The position numbers and the translations under genes are program-made. Positions 46,315 to 61,300 of a DNA stretch of 64,000 nucleotides are shown piece after piece. The stretch spans positions 36,479,001 to 36,543,000 of the forward strand of contig NC_090291.1 of the NCBI RefSeq assembly GCF_037392515.1, in the 5' to 3' direction. This DNA is from Haliotis asinina. Taxonomy: Eukaryota > Mollusca > Gastropoda > Lepetellida > Haliotidae. The notes under the pieces were generated by a model, which ran no database searches, was not told where the DNA came from, and worked only from the letters and a program-made list of their open reading frames with translations. Within the stretch, counting starts at the first letter, position 1, and the number at the start of each line of letters is the position of its first letter.

Positions 46315-49300
46315 TTGATTGAAAGAAACTGCGACGAAATTGCCTGCAGTGTGAGGACTCTCAGCTTTCCGATAATATGTACATGTACCAGACAACCATT
46401 TACAGGCATTTCACATTTTATGAACAGGAGGTTTTGAACCTAATCTAACTGAAAAATTTCTTCAAAGAAACAAATTAGAAAGTGTGAATTTTCTTCTTTA
46501 CTAGAAAGTAAAATAACACTTGTTTACATCCCTTAACTGCAACATCTGACCATACATTATGGATTACCTCACCATGTAAATGCTTTATTTGTGTTACGTG
46601 TTGTTTGTCAACTTTTATACTTAGTGGCAGATGTAATAAAAGTACAGTTAAATGAAACGTTTGCCCTAGCTAGGTGTTTAGGACAAAAAACAGTGGGGGT
46701 CTCTGAATTGAAGAGAAAAGAGTTATCCCCCTTTCCTGAAATTCAAATCAGTCAGCTACCTCACAAACATGTTGCAGATCCATTAAAAATTGATAGAAAG
46801 TTTTAATTCTAGTTTCAAATGGTTGGCTATATATTTGTCAATTCAAAGTGAAGAAACATTCTCTTCAATGGTTTATTTGTATATGTAGTGAAAAACACAA
46901 GTTGTGTGTTTTACCATTTTATGTAAGTTTTGCCTCTTCTGTGTATTGACACACAATGATGTACTTAACATTGTGATTTTATTAAAGCCAAGTATGTTGA
47001 ATTTCATATGATATACAATATGTTACCCTTTCTTTGTATTTGATATTTAAGAAATGAACATTTCCAGTGGTGGGGTAATGGGTGAAAAACTGCTGAGTCA
47101 TGACTTTAGCGCACTCTAGTGAGAAGTTGGTCAAGTTTTGACTTGTGTAACACTGACATATACTGAAAATTCAGACATTTTCTCATTGGAACCAATGTTC
47201 AAACCTTTTGGACCTCTCGTGGTAAATAAATGGACCTTATATCTTGGAATAATAATATTTCATAGACTAAAGAGCTATCTTAGGGTTTGGGGTTTTGGTA
47301 CTGGATATCTTACTGAGTAAGCACATGTTACCTATATTAGATGTCTTATTACCTTCTCAAGAGACAGACCACAATGGGGACTGTCAGAAGGAGCACGCAT
47401 CCAACACCTAATCCAGTGAACACTCCTGCTGAAGGTAGATAATGCATGTGTTAGACAGTTACACACAGTGAACACTCCTGCTGAAGGTAGATAATGCATG
47501 TGTTAGACAGTTATACACAGTGAACACTCCTGCTGAAGGTAGATAATGCATGTGTTAGACAGTTATACACAGTGAACACTCCTGCTGAAGGTAGATAATA
47601 CGTGTGTTAGACAGTTATATACAGTGAACACTCCTGCTGAAGGTAGATAATGCATGTGTTAGACAGTTACACACAGTGAACACTCCTGCTGAAGGTAGAT
47701 AATGCATGTGTTAGACAGTTATACACAGTGAACACTCCTGCTGAAGGTAGATAATACGTGTGTTAGACAGTTATATACAGTGAACACTCCTGCTGAAGGT
47801 AGATAATGCATGTGTTAGACAGTTATACACAGTGAACACTCCTGCTGAAGGTAGATAATGCATGTGTTAGACAGTTATACATGAATATATCAAATATACA
47901 TAATACTAGCATGTAATCAAATATAAGCTGGGTGTACTTGAGAAGATGATTTATGTGTGTAATGATACAAGAAACGAGCACACGTTTTTACATCACGATC
48001 AGTGAAGGTGACATAGGCAGGATCTGTGATGTAAATGTTATGTACAAATACCCCTGAGTGATATGAAATTTCGTCATATGTGCTCAATTGTTATCTTCGA
48101 ACAGCTATTGTAGACATGTGTTGATTTACGTATCAGTGAAATGATGAAACGTGTACACACTGTGGTTGGTCACTGTGGTTGACGCTGACGTTGTCGTCAG
48201 CGTTGGTGACGGAGAGGAGGGCCGAGGTGACGGTGTTGACGTTATTGTTGGTGACGATGTAAGTATGTCTACTGAAATAATCATGATAAATGTTTTACGA
48301 ATCACTGTATATTTACAAGGGAGCTGTTATGAAAGCTGATAATAATTCAAGCTTTATTACATATGCAGTTAGGGAAATAAAGAAGAGATCATGTGAATGT
48401 ACAAGTGTACCTTTACTGTTTTACCAGGTTTCCTCAGAAGCTGTGCGTTACAAGGCTTGTGAAAAAACTGGAAAAAATATAGGAACACCTGTGCATTCAT
48501 GCGATCCCTTATTTATTTCATTTAGTATAAATTACGCTGACTTTCATGTATTTTAATCACTGTCAGGAACGACCCCCATTTTGTGCTTGTATCACGCCGC
48601 ACTCAGCAATACATCAGCTGTATGGCGGCGGCCTGAAATAATCGAAAGAAGACATCCAATGATCAACATCATGAGCATCTACGGTGTTTAGATACGATAA
48701 CATGAGTTAAACATCTCAGCGAGCCTGACCACCCAATCCATTTCGTCGCCTCTTTGACAAGTATGACTTACTGAAGACCCATTCTAACTCTTACACTTCT
48801 TCAAGGGAAGTATCGAATCCCATCACTTGACGAAACCATCCCTTTAAATAATATGCAAGCACTAGTGACACTTGACTTTGTCAGTAAGAGATGAGAGAAA
48901 TAAAGGAATCGAGAAGAGCTAGCTTAATATAGTCATATTGCTCTTTATCATCCATATAGAGATACTGAGAACCCATCTATCATGTGTTAGGGAGTGATGT
49001 GTTGATGAAATATGATGGCTATCTCTCCATCGGTTGTCACTCGTGAAAGTCCCGGGCTAGAATAGGCCTTCAGCAACCCATGCTTGCCATAAAAGACGAC
49101 TATGCTTGTCGTAAGAGGCGACTGACGGGATCGGATGGTCAGACTCGCTGACTTGGTTGACACATGTCATCGGTTCCCAATTGCGCAGATCGATGCTCAT
49201 GTTGCATTTGTTGATGACTGGATTGTCTGATCCAGACTCGACTATTTACAGACCTCAGCGCTAACAGTGTACTTGTAAGCCTGCACGGCATTTACACACC

Positions 49301-52300
49301 TTCCCTTTCGAATGTAAAAAGAACACGTGAACAACTGATTTTTCAAAAATGTTGGCAAAGAAGTTTAAAACAATATGCAACCTTTCACAAATAGTGAATT
49401 GCCGAATTTTCCCCTTAACTAAACTTTGACACACTGATCGAGTTTCAGCACTGTTCAAGCCAGCATTTAAGAACCAGTTTAAATCTAGCCAAAGGCACCA
49501 AGTAACTTGAAACGTTTTTGAGATAGAAAACATTTAAATGGACCCCACATATCATTACATACCAAATTAAGTACAACTGATAACAGTCCTATGTCTCCAT
49601 ATGAAAGAATGTAAGAATGTCAATATCACTGGTTCACATCACTTCCGATCATACGTAAAGTAACTTGACCTTCCTTCTTAGTGACCTTGAGCCTACCACC
49701 ACTTCACCTTCACTACGCATGTCTTCAGATAGATAGAGTCTAATTTAGAGAGTGAGAAATGACCTTTGACCTTACATGCACGTCTCGGTTATTTGAGAAG
49801 TCTATCCAGCGTGTATGCACACTATAAGATCATGTGTTTGTAGCATTTGAATGTTTTAATTGGTTAGGGAAAAACGGATTAATCATTATTTTGAACATGT
49901 ACATAGCTATATTAAGCTAAATGAAAGATTTTTGTCGTTTATTTTTGTATATATTATTGCCACAAATCGTTTTTGTCAATGTTTTTATATTGTAAATATG
50001 ACATATGCAACTTCTTGGCGAGGACGTTCCTAAGTTGAATAAGTTGTGCCCAGTCCATTTCATTTTCGAATAAAATATGTATAAAACAAGAAAGAACGAG
50101 CATCCCAAGTTTGTACATTACATCTCGAGTCATATATGTTCAACACATTACCCAGCTCGTATAACGGTATGTGTAAAGGGTGAGTGAGATAAGTTGTACG
50201 TTGCCCTTATCACTATATCAGAAATATACCGGACAAAATAAATTAGGGATATTGATATTTTTATGATTGATATTTTGTCTCTGTATCAAACAGAAAATCG
50301 ATCATTATTCAAAATTTCAAACTTTGTATATTACAATGCGACCAAAGAGCATGATAACGGTGCTGAAAAACCGAGTATACAAATCAGGGTGAATCTTGTA
50401 TCATGAGATTTTCGAAGGGCCATGGGATGTGAATGGTCAACGACTAGTGATGCCTAAACTGACTTGATCACACTTGCGCCTTGCTTTTCTGATCTGTTTT
50501 ACATTTGTTAGATATACAAGTTTTAACAGCTGCTAAAGGTCTAAGATGAAGTTATGTGAGATGACGCGGATTAGTTCAAATGGTTTCTGACAGACACAAG
50601 TTACCATCTGCTAGCCTGGCTTCAGCGCCATGACGATTGAAGTGAACTATGAACCATACCGTCTTCACAAATGAACGGTCGTTTTTCTGAACATGGCCTC
50701 CAGTATAAACGCATTCCTTGACCCCTCTGCTTGTATACACTAAGACACCAAGTGTCTGAAGATAAAGCACCTCTGTGCCCATCGTATGAAAAAGTCCGGT
50801 CACCTAAAACATATCAAACATCATTACCACACATTTTAAAATATGCCTTTCAGTTAAATTTTACTTCCAGTTGAACTGATGTCGTTGGTGAAAATGCGTT
50901 CTATGTATCTCTGAGTGTTCTCCTTTGCTGTGAGAAATGATTCTCAAGTACATCATTAGCATATTGTGCTATGTTTTAAGGAGACAAAATATCAGTACCA
51001 GGACGAACACATTAAACAAACCTTGCTTGCTCGACCAAGGCTATAAGTGATGTAACAACTTATAATATGTAAACGCCATTTCACATTGTCCGCTACTGCC
51101 ACTGAAGGAGCCTCACTTTCAACATACCGCTTTAACATTTAATTTCGTGTCTCTTAACATTCCAATGCATCTGACAGTCGTATGAAGCTGAAAACATGTC
51201 ATTATTTCTCTGAGAAGCAACCTCTTGTTTTCAAGTCGGCTTTTCACGTGAGTATTAACCTAAGATGATGACAAACCTTGTTGAAATGACCTTGAGGATA
51301 ATGTAAAAAAATAATGATTATCACTTTTAACACATTAAATCTTTGTATGTAGTCATGTAATCTGGATTGTGAACAATTTTTAAACAGTCGTAACACGAAA
51401 GCTATTTCATGTGAAGAGCTACTAAACTGTTCTCACCGTTTATCCATCTCCGTTCTAAATATCTGTACAAACCGATCCAGAATGTTGTGTTTGTGTCCCT
51501 GCTACCAAGAAGACTGCTCAGAGCTGATTCATTCAGTTTAACCAAGTGGCATGCCTTGTTGGCAGCACACCATGATTTCATACTTCCACAGTTTATGTCC
51601 GTCGTTGCACCTAGAAAATGGAAAAGAAACACTTCAAGGTACGTGCTTAGAATTGATGGTCAAGACTGGCTCTACAGCCTTCCGCGTATTGGATAATTGT
51701 CATACAGTGAAAACTGTCAAAACAGGCATCTATCCAATCCGGCAAGTTGTCAGCATTGGAGTTAAATTTCAGATCCGTTCGTGGCTTGCACATCTATCAT
51801 CAGCTCTACAATCCGGCGCATTGTTTAAAGCAGATTATTTTTTCAGTCCCAATGAGTGCCGGTTTAGACAGCTTCCATTGTATACCCCAATTTTATACCG
51901 GGACTGCCAAGAATGTCTGAGTACACATGGTTAGCTTAAGCACAGTTGCTATGAATAACAGAAATGTACGCAGATGGAAAATCAAATGTTTTAGAGAAGT
52001 AATTTCGGTTGTTAATCCTGGGAATTCAAGAAGGCAACATTGCCTCAAGATTTTTGACAAAGAGTATTGTGTCTCATATTCTCCCCGTGGGTATGAAGCA
52101 AGTAAATCCTTGATTGTATTAGGAAATACAGGTTATCTTCCACACAGGAAATTTCATTCTGCATGTGTCTCCATGATTTAAGGTAACGTTGTATTCGCAC
52201 AGTACAGGTAATTGTAAATGGTGTCATGTAGTCGTGCCAGTGACAGTTGGAAATACATCATGTTTTCCCGATGCTTGTAATGCATTGCCGTGTATTAATG

Positions 52301-55300
52301 GTGGGAATTTAAGACAACGATCTTCAGGAATTTTATATGTCATGAGCCAGAAAATGAAACAACAGCTTCAAGTTTCTTCAAATAAAACAAAAATATTAGA
52401 GGGGATGAAACGTAATACAACTTACCAGACAAAGCAAAGCAGGCGTAACACTTACTGGCGGTTTTGCAGTTGTTAAGAGTATCGGCATGGATGGAACAGT
52501 CCGTGTCTCTCATATAAGCACAGTCAGTGTTTTCTTCTTGATAAAACGTCATGTTTTCTACAGACAATATGACAAAATATCAGTTCAAAAAGATTACTTA
52601 GTTTACAAAGTTCACTTAATTGATCCACACTTCCAAGATATCTGACCTTTTACATGCTAGTGTAATAAAACTAAACTTGAGAGAATAACTTTTAACGATA
52701 CTCGAATTTAATCTTGTAGGCTCTCACCAATCGCCTTTTGAGACCTTGGAATAACCTATGTACAATGAAAGTTTCCAACACAGTCCCGTGCCTCGGGCCA
52801 CAATGCCACCCCAGCCCCATGATGACAGTATGGGTGTAATGCAGCATATAGGTTTATTGGCTAAATGATGCACTATTCTAAAGAATCCAATGTCTTCCAA
52901 TGCATCGTCGGACTGGTTTGCTCATGTTCCTAAATGCCATGTTGAAGCATCACATTTAAGCAAATCTAAAATTCGAGTCTGATGGTGTTAGCCGGCATCC
53001 AGACTGAATAAAGAGAAACCACAACACATTTTTCCTATCAGGCATCAAGACGCCGATCCAGTAAAATTAATCAGTGTCGTAGAAATATTTCATCGAATGC
53101 AAGGATGAAATTAACGTAGTCGTACCCAGCTTGTAGACTGACATCCCTTGGATGTTGCCACACCTTTCCTCCAAGTTTCCCGGGCACGTGTCCTCGGGTG
53201 TTCTGGTGTTTGTAGTCTGATATCCTTCTCCCAGACAGTAGCACATGGTTCCCTGTGTATTCACACAAAAATAGATATAATGCTTTTGGATAACATGAGT
53301 TAACAAAACTCTACCCTGAACGTACTGTAAGCAATAGAGTTTTGAAGAGTTCGTTCACCATGCCTCTGGGCATAATGCAGTTGACAAACACACCAGGTAA
53401 TTTAGGTAATTTCGAGTGTGAATATCCACTAGAAATTATCAAATCTCTTTAGGAATTGGGCTGCTGAGGCCATAACAGTTTTAAAGCCTGTTTTACATCC
53501 ATGCAATATTTACGGAATTTGGAGGTGTATCTATTACATGAGTGAGTGAGTTTAGGGATGTGGTACTTTGTGTGCTTCATGGAGAAGAAGATCTCATCGT
53601 TCCCCACTTTGGTGAAGGCATCGTAATGAGGGTAGAGTTTAGTAACTGCTGTATGTCGCTTTTAGCAATATTCCAGGAATATCATATCAAAGCTCACCAG
53701 AAATGGGCTTACCACATTGTTACCATGTGGGGAAGTGTGAAAACTTTAACCAATGAACCTACAATGGTAACTGAGATTTTTAGATGACGGCACTACGCGC
53801 GAGGTAATTAATTGTCTGCCGCAACGTGGAATGCGTTATGCGTTATCCGAACTTATGTTCCGATTCTTGTTAACGTGATATCTCATGTACTGTTGTACCC
53901 ACCGTCTTCAAATTTGACGACAGCTGAGGGACTACGCAAACGCCAGTCGATTTGTGAGACCTTTCTTTCAAGGTCACCACGGACACTTTTCAAACTCTTG
54001 TTAACGCAATATCTCACGAACCGGTGTACCCAATGTCGTCAAATGTGGTAACAGTCTACATTGATAGGGTTACACAACAACCAATTAATTTGGGTCACCG
54101 CGACACTTTGAATACTTTTCGAACTCTTGTTAACGCCATTACATCCGCTGTCAAGCTTGTTCTTTGATGCTATAAGGTCACTTTAGGAAATACTACCCTG
54201 ATCGTGGAGTGGATACAATATTATCATGATAATAATAATATAATAATAACATGAGTGAGTGAGTTTAGTTTTACGCCGCTTTTAGCAATATTCCAGCAAT
54301 ATCACCTCTATATATCTATATCTATTTCAAGTGACGAACGTAGGATATATACAACTCACCTTCATGCCTACCGAATTTGATGGGCTGCAGTGAAGATGAC
54401 ACTTCCATACCGAGTTGTCAAGAAATGTACGATTCATTTCTACTGTCTCATTCAACACCGGAAGGAAACCAGCATAGGTGAACAGGGGGCTGCGATCAAC
54501 TGTATTTGGTATAATTAAATCCTACTCCAGTTCCTCTAGGCATATTGATAAGACACGTTTCATATTTCCAATGACAATATCAACATGTATATCTTTTTAA
54601 ATAATTATGTTTAAAATCAGAGTAAAAAACTGAATGATCAGGAGTGTTAATGCCTGACTTTAAACGGTTGGAACTTAATTCTCACTGTAAAAGGTGTGGT
54701 CAGTAGACGCAAATTCTTTTCTGACTGTACCTGTCCATTGCCAGGCCCTGTAGCTCATGGCACCTATCCAGTAGTAGGATTCGGTCGGTATACGTAGATT
54801 CTTCACCAGCTCTGTTGCCATGACATCTGTGCCTGGTGTGTACAACATGGTTCCGTTGTCTTTACATCTGCTTTGAGCCTCCCACCAGTTACCTGGTTCA
54901 TTGACAATGTGTACCGGAGATGTTTCTAGAAAGCCGATTTTAGCAACTGATTAGACATAATACGATCATAGACATAAGAAAGACAGACGTTTGGGATGGT
55001 TTAGGCATTTCAACAATAAAGCACCTGATCTGTAAAAGATAATTACTTACAAATCTGAATAACTCAAGAGACATCGAAGAAGTATACTCCCTACATAGAG
55101 TCACGTGGTATACACATTTCCAAAACGTGTTTCAGCCTACAGATACATTTAAAGTCGAATTACATTACCTTGACCATCATATTGAAGAGAAACAATATAT
55201 ACTGCTCAAACAAAAAGAAACACATAGCTGAAAATTCTTATCAATTTATACACTTAAGGTTCAGTAATGCAGGGCAGTCATGGAGAAAACCTGAATGCAA

Positions 55301-58300
55301 ATTAACGGTCCAATGCTGCAAGAAACTGTACGTCACAAATGACAAGTGTTCCAAGGTCAAAGTCACTGAGCAGTCAGTACTTTGTGTGGCAACCATTAGC
55401 ATCAATGGTTGCTTGGAATCGGCGTCACATAGACTGGACCACATTCCGGATGAAGTGCCAGGGAATGAGTTGATACTCTTCCCTCAAGGCCACAAACAGA
55501 GCAAGTGACGTCTGTGGCTGAGGGTCACGCTGTCGCACACGACGATCCAATTCGTCCCACAAATGTTCAATACGTGCTTGACTCTGAGGTTCATCTATTG
55601 TATGACCGTGAACATGTCCAAGGTGTCATGGAAAATGGAATATGCCCATATACAGCCTCACGCAAAATCCTGCCAATAAACCTGATCTTGTTCTTTTTGA
55701 AAATCTTATGAATTTTTTTTACAAAAATGAATCTTCTGTCCCTTCTGACAGCAACGTGATTGGCAAGATTCAGGAAAAGCATGCTAAGTGTGCGGACCTT
55801 TTGAAATGGCTCGCTTGCATCCCAAGCACACTGTCGTCAGACTTCCCATTCTTCTCGGTGCCCTTGGTTTGGTAGCTCCAGCACTCTGGGCATAGATGAG
55901 GAGAGTGGCCGGATTTTCCACAGGAAGCACAGCCCTACTGACACTCTGGGTAATGCAGAAGGCTGTTGGGGGTTCTACATATTCTCCGGAAAGTTCTTGG
56001 TGGGTTCGACAAAACATTGGTGCTCTTGCTATGAAAAAATCGTTGAACTGCAAGCGAGTATTGCAATACCATTTATAATTTACATTGAGCGGTATCTGTA
56101 AAAAACATGTAAATTTCATGCATGTTTCATGAGTTTTCCAAAGCCTTTGACAAGCAGAACTGTGGAATATTTAGTTTTCCATGCTCCAAGGCAGGGAGAC
56201 ATATAATTATTCATTATTCCACCGATGTTTGTACCAAACATACCTCCTAAACCATTGCTCAGAAACGTTTAAAAAAATAACCACGGTGCTCAGTGTGATG
56301 AAGTTGTTTCCGCCAAAAACCCAGGACTTTAGGCACAATACCAAAGGGCAGATAATCCAAAATTGATTCCAGACCTTGACATTGACAGCAAATAACCCAC
56401 TAACATAGTTCTTGAGCATATGCGCAACTGAATTACCAACAATTTTGGCTGGACAGGACAAGTCACTAAAATACACAGTTTGGCAGCTATGGCCCTTTAA
56501 AGTTTTTAACCGCGTGTTAACAGTTGTCCGAGTAGTTTGTAGTCCCAAAATATGCTGAGTTCGAACGATCAGCTCAAGAGCTTCCAAACTCTCCGTAACT
56601 AATGTCTAGTATCCATTATGCAAATTTGTTCTACTTGGGGGCCAAAGTTCTCTTCAAAAGCTTTCGAGGACTTCTTCACGAATTTTTGCAAAAGCAAACT
56701 TACCAGGTGAAAACGGAAACATACTACATAAAACACTGAATGTATGTCCTGAGGTCCTGGCAATTCCAGAACACTGATTGTTTTGACAATAATTCAAAAC
56801 TGCTACAGCCTGCTGAATCTTGTCCAGAAAAGCCCACTTGTACAAACCAATAGATTCTCCTATTTTCCATCCTGGTCATGGTGACCCGTATCCTCGATAT
56901 CTCCAGGGTATACGTTCCAATAAGTCTCCACTATACCCTGGACGCATCTACGGCTCTGCTCGATAAATCTATTACCTCCCTTTGCTGGCTCCACCTTCTC
57001 ACAGTAGCCAATCAGCTCGACCGCCGTTATAACCGAGCTTGCCAGTGTCAACAAAGGTAGCAGTCGCAACTGCGAAGGTTTGCTCGCAGTGCGTCCAAGA
57101 TTTTAGGGAAATCATACAAACAAATTGACAGGTCCGAAATTTTAAAACAACATATGCAAGAACGCCTTCTACCTCTTCCAGAGAACCTCTGCATGGTTTC
57201 TGTTGCCAAGTACAATCGGTTAGATAATTCAAAAAACGAAAGTGAGTTGTGATTGGTTCGCTCAACTTCCCAGCGTAGACACCTGACTGGACCAAAAGAC
57301 AGTCAAGGGAGGTAATAAATTTATCTGGCAGAGCCGTAGATGCGTCCAGGGTATAGTGGAGACTTATCGGAACGTATACCCTGGAGATATCGAGGATGGG
57401 TGACCCGTGAAGGTCCCTGGGTAGAACAGGCCTTCAGCAACCCATGCTTGCCACAAAAGGCGACTATGCTTGTAAGAGGCGACTAACGGGATCGGATGGT
57501 CAGACTCACTGACTTGCTGGACACATGTCATTGGTTCCCAACTGCGCAGATCGATGCTCATGTTGGTGATCACTGGATTGTCTGGTCCAGACTCGATTAT
57601 TTACAGACCGCTGCCATACAGCTGGAACAGTGAGGAGTGCGGCGTAAAACTAAACTCACTCACTCATTCCTGGTCATGGTAAATCCTATGGGGAATAAGT
57701 GAGCTATGATGTAAGTTGAAGAAAGCGCCAGTAAAATATATAAAAAAACAAACCACACTTGCCGGCTTTCCATTGTCCCAAAGTGCATTACGCGTTCAAA
57801 ACAACTGAGTTCGGTTATTTTAAGGTTAGAAATTACCTCTCAGTGTATACGCTTGCTCTGTGTTCACTGATTCAGTTGCGACAGCGTGAGGGAAATCCTG
57901 ACCTTATTCTTATAAGGCAATAAATTGCAGCCTCGATAACATTTACGGAAGTGGGCCACTTTGATGTGTAATCACAGTCAAAAACTGTTGATAGTGGCGG
58001 TCGAATTTGCGCCAGTGGCGAACGCACAAATAGAATTACTTCCCTTAACAATAAACAGCTGGGATATTTGTTTAGAAAACCCTAACTGTCGAGATATATA
58101 TGTTTATGTAATACATTTGTTTACAAAGATGACATATAAGGCTGCATAAAAAAATAAATGGTTCTTGGGTCCATGTTTTTCAAAAGTGAAGAGGGCGAAA
58201 GGACTTTTGTAATTGCCCACAGACAACATAAGTGATGGCCGAGGAACAGATTTTTCTGTCTCAGAAATACAGCTTGGAAAGTTTAGCAGGTGTTAATGAG

Positions 58301-61300
58301 TTGTAGATTCAGTCACACTCGTTCTTACATACTCTCATTCTTATAGTGGACAAATGAATGATCGAGACGTGGCCAAGTCAGTTTTGCTTTTTTTAAAACG
58401 GCAATAAATATGTTACGTGCACAACTAAAAGTGACGTGTCGATACCCGAGAAACATGTCACCTTTTTCTCATTTAGCCTAACAACCCTCAGGAAACTCAT
58501 TCAACAATATGTATAGGATTTAAGAAGATGGTCTTTCTCAACAGTTACATAACGTCATGTTATGACTGTGGTGGTTGATCGTTAGTTATATAGATGATAC
58601 TAAACGACCTTCCGTGTAATACCATTTTTATTAAACGAGTTAATGATTTGGTATCAAACGAGCGAAAGCGAGTTTGATACTAAATCTTTAACGATTTTAA
58701 TGAAAATGGTATTTCACGGAAGCGAGTTTAGTATTCTGTTTATTTCTCGCCAACATAAATTGACAGAAACTGCGGGGAAATTGCCTACAGTGTGAGAACA
58801 CTCAGCTTTCACGTCAAGCAAGGTCCAGTAAAATCGCGACATCTACATTAGCATTGTGACGTCACAACTTTGAACCATTTTGACGTCATACGTCAAGCGG
58901 TATTACACTAGTGTAATACTGAAGTGAAAATATTACAATGCAGTATCTTCAACGGGCGAGTAATAACATATAGAACTAATTACCTCCCATAAACAAAATC
59001 TCAGACACAAGTCCAGGAGCAATAAAATGTTGTTATATTTTGACAGCGTTATATTTGTTGACGGAAACTTTGAACCATAAGGTCCCACCAGGTTGAAGAT
59101 TTGTAACACCTGTCATATATTTTGCTGATTAGCTAGTTAAACCGATCAAACAGCCATTGAAACAGAAGTAGTGATTGGTTTTATTGGTCGTTATTTAACA
59201 ATCAGTTAACCAATACTAGTATCAGTTCGAGTGTACAGTCTCGGCAATGAATATACAGCTAGAAATAATATGGGTATTTAGGTCAGTTCTAAACCATTTT
59301 AACCACCGATAAATGGCGTGTGCCACGGTCGGACAGAAAACGTTCACCACTCATTTCCAGTCAATTATCACATCTGTTTTCTCTTTACACCAAATGGAAT
59401 CTATTTCTCAATGTAGGTTTAAGTCAAGATTGGGTATTGTTAGCAATGTTCCATACTTGACACAATGAAGCATCCTTAATATAGCTAATAAATGCTCCCA
59501 TTAGGTGCTTCTGTTTGAAAAGCTTTTGGCTAGCAGCATAAATACATGAAACCTCAGGTGATGCCACCCATTCAGTTAAGACAAATGAGTTGCAATGGAA
59601 CAAGCATTAAACATTTCATCAAGGATCTATTGAAATCAGCAACTGTTTTAAAACTGTCATTATCCAAAACCAGGGTACATGACCATTTTATCTAAAACGA
59701 TGTTAGTTCCATTTTAAAGAACCCGTGAAGGTCCCGCGGTAGAACAGGCCTTCAGCAACCCATGCTTGCCATAAAAGGCGACTATGCTTGTCGTAAGAGG
59801 CGGCTAACTGGAGCGGGTGGTCAGGCTCACTGACTTGGTTGACACATGTCATCGGTTCCCAGTTGCGCAGATCGTCCATTTCTGTTATGAAATATGGGGA
59901 CAGTGGTTAACGAAATGGTTAACGAAATGGTTAACGAAATAGAAGCAGTCCATGTAGCAGCTTGTAATTCTGTGAATTACATCATATGTAAATCCTTTGT
60001 TTCAGTCCATGTTACGCCAGGAGAATGTGGCAGATATCCATTATGTATTTCTACCATCAAAAAGTACTAGTATATCAAACATTGGTGGAAAATATTTATA
60101 ATGTCATATGAGCGTTATGTAAAGAAATATTAAAATATACTAGTACAAATAGAAAGTAATGTTTGAAATAACTGGGCATCTAGCATAAAGCATACATGAA
60201 AAGTCTATGAATTTGGATTTGTTTGGTAGGAACAGATGGTTCGAGGTAAAATGCTACTTTTAAATGACTTTCTAGTGGACTCAAACTTTCGTATCAAAAC
60301 GACTGGAACTCTGAATTAGTAAAAGGCACCAAAACACATTCATACTCGATGTTTAAACCTATGCTCAGTGTTAAATATTATATCTTCACAATCAGCTATA
60401 TTAAATATAGAGGTGCTCTTGCTTGGTTGAGATCGGGGTCTGATAAACTACGAATAGAAACTGACAGGGGTATTGGTCAGGCTAGAAACAACAAATCATG
60501 TATTATCTGTAAACTACCATATGAAGAAGATGAAATATATCGCATCTGTACACCCCTTTATAATTGTGTGAATATCCACCAATCTAAGCGTTTCTGCAAG
60601 CACCTTCAAATATTTTTCAACGTGTACGAATCAAACTATGACACTGAGATAGTCTTCATTATGACACCTAGCTAACTCTGTCATTCTCAATGTGTAACCT
60701 GGGCCTGAGGTCTATATTACGTTTCAGAAATGAACCACCATTATAACCATTAAAATACACGATCTTCTCTTTAACAAGCATACCACTCTGTTCTGTGTAG
60801 TTTCTAAATACATAAATAATGAATCCGACTTACATACATTGAATATGTCTCCATCATAAAATGTGAAACCATAGTGAGTACCTCCGGTTCAGCTATTTTC
60901 TCCACACCTTCACTTTCATCAGTACACTGTCAGTACATTATCAAGTTCATGACGTCACACTAACATGAAACATAATCAGTATTTAAAAAAAGGTTAGAAC
61001 CGGTCATCAGCAACTCAAATATTCGTCTTCAGACACTATTAAAGGGATATGTTGACCAGGTTTGCTGGCACACGTCATCGTAACCCAGTTACATAGACCG
61101 ATGCTCATCATGTTTACTGGGAAGTGGATATTCAGAATAGGAATCGATCCGATGTTTTCTCGCAAAATCGGGCAAAACGTAAGCTACTAAACGAATAGCT
61201 GCTGAATACAATAGATCAGACTGTAGATGGCAATAAGGTCGCACGGCCAGGTATAACGCTCCCATCTATTGGTTAACATCTTACGTGTCTTTCTTTCGTG

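Noticed and set aside
50576..50803. A 75-residue minus-strand frame beginning TGLFHTMGTEVL.
   Set aside because: It is out of phase. The neighbouring frame gives the C-terminal half of a CTLD with WC and KRPFIC motifs and fits both adjoining exons.
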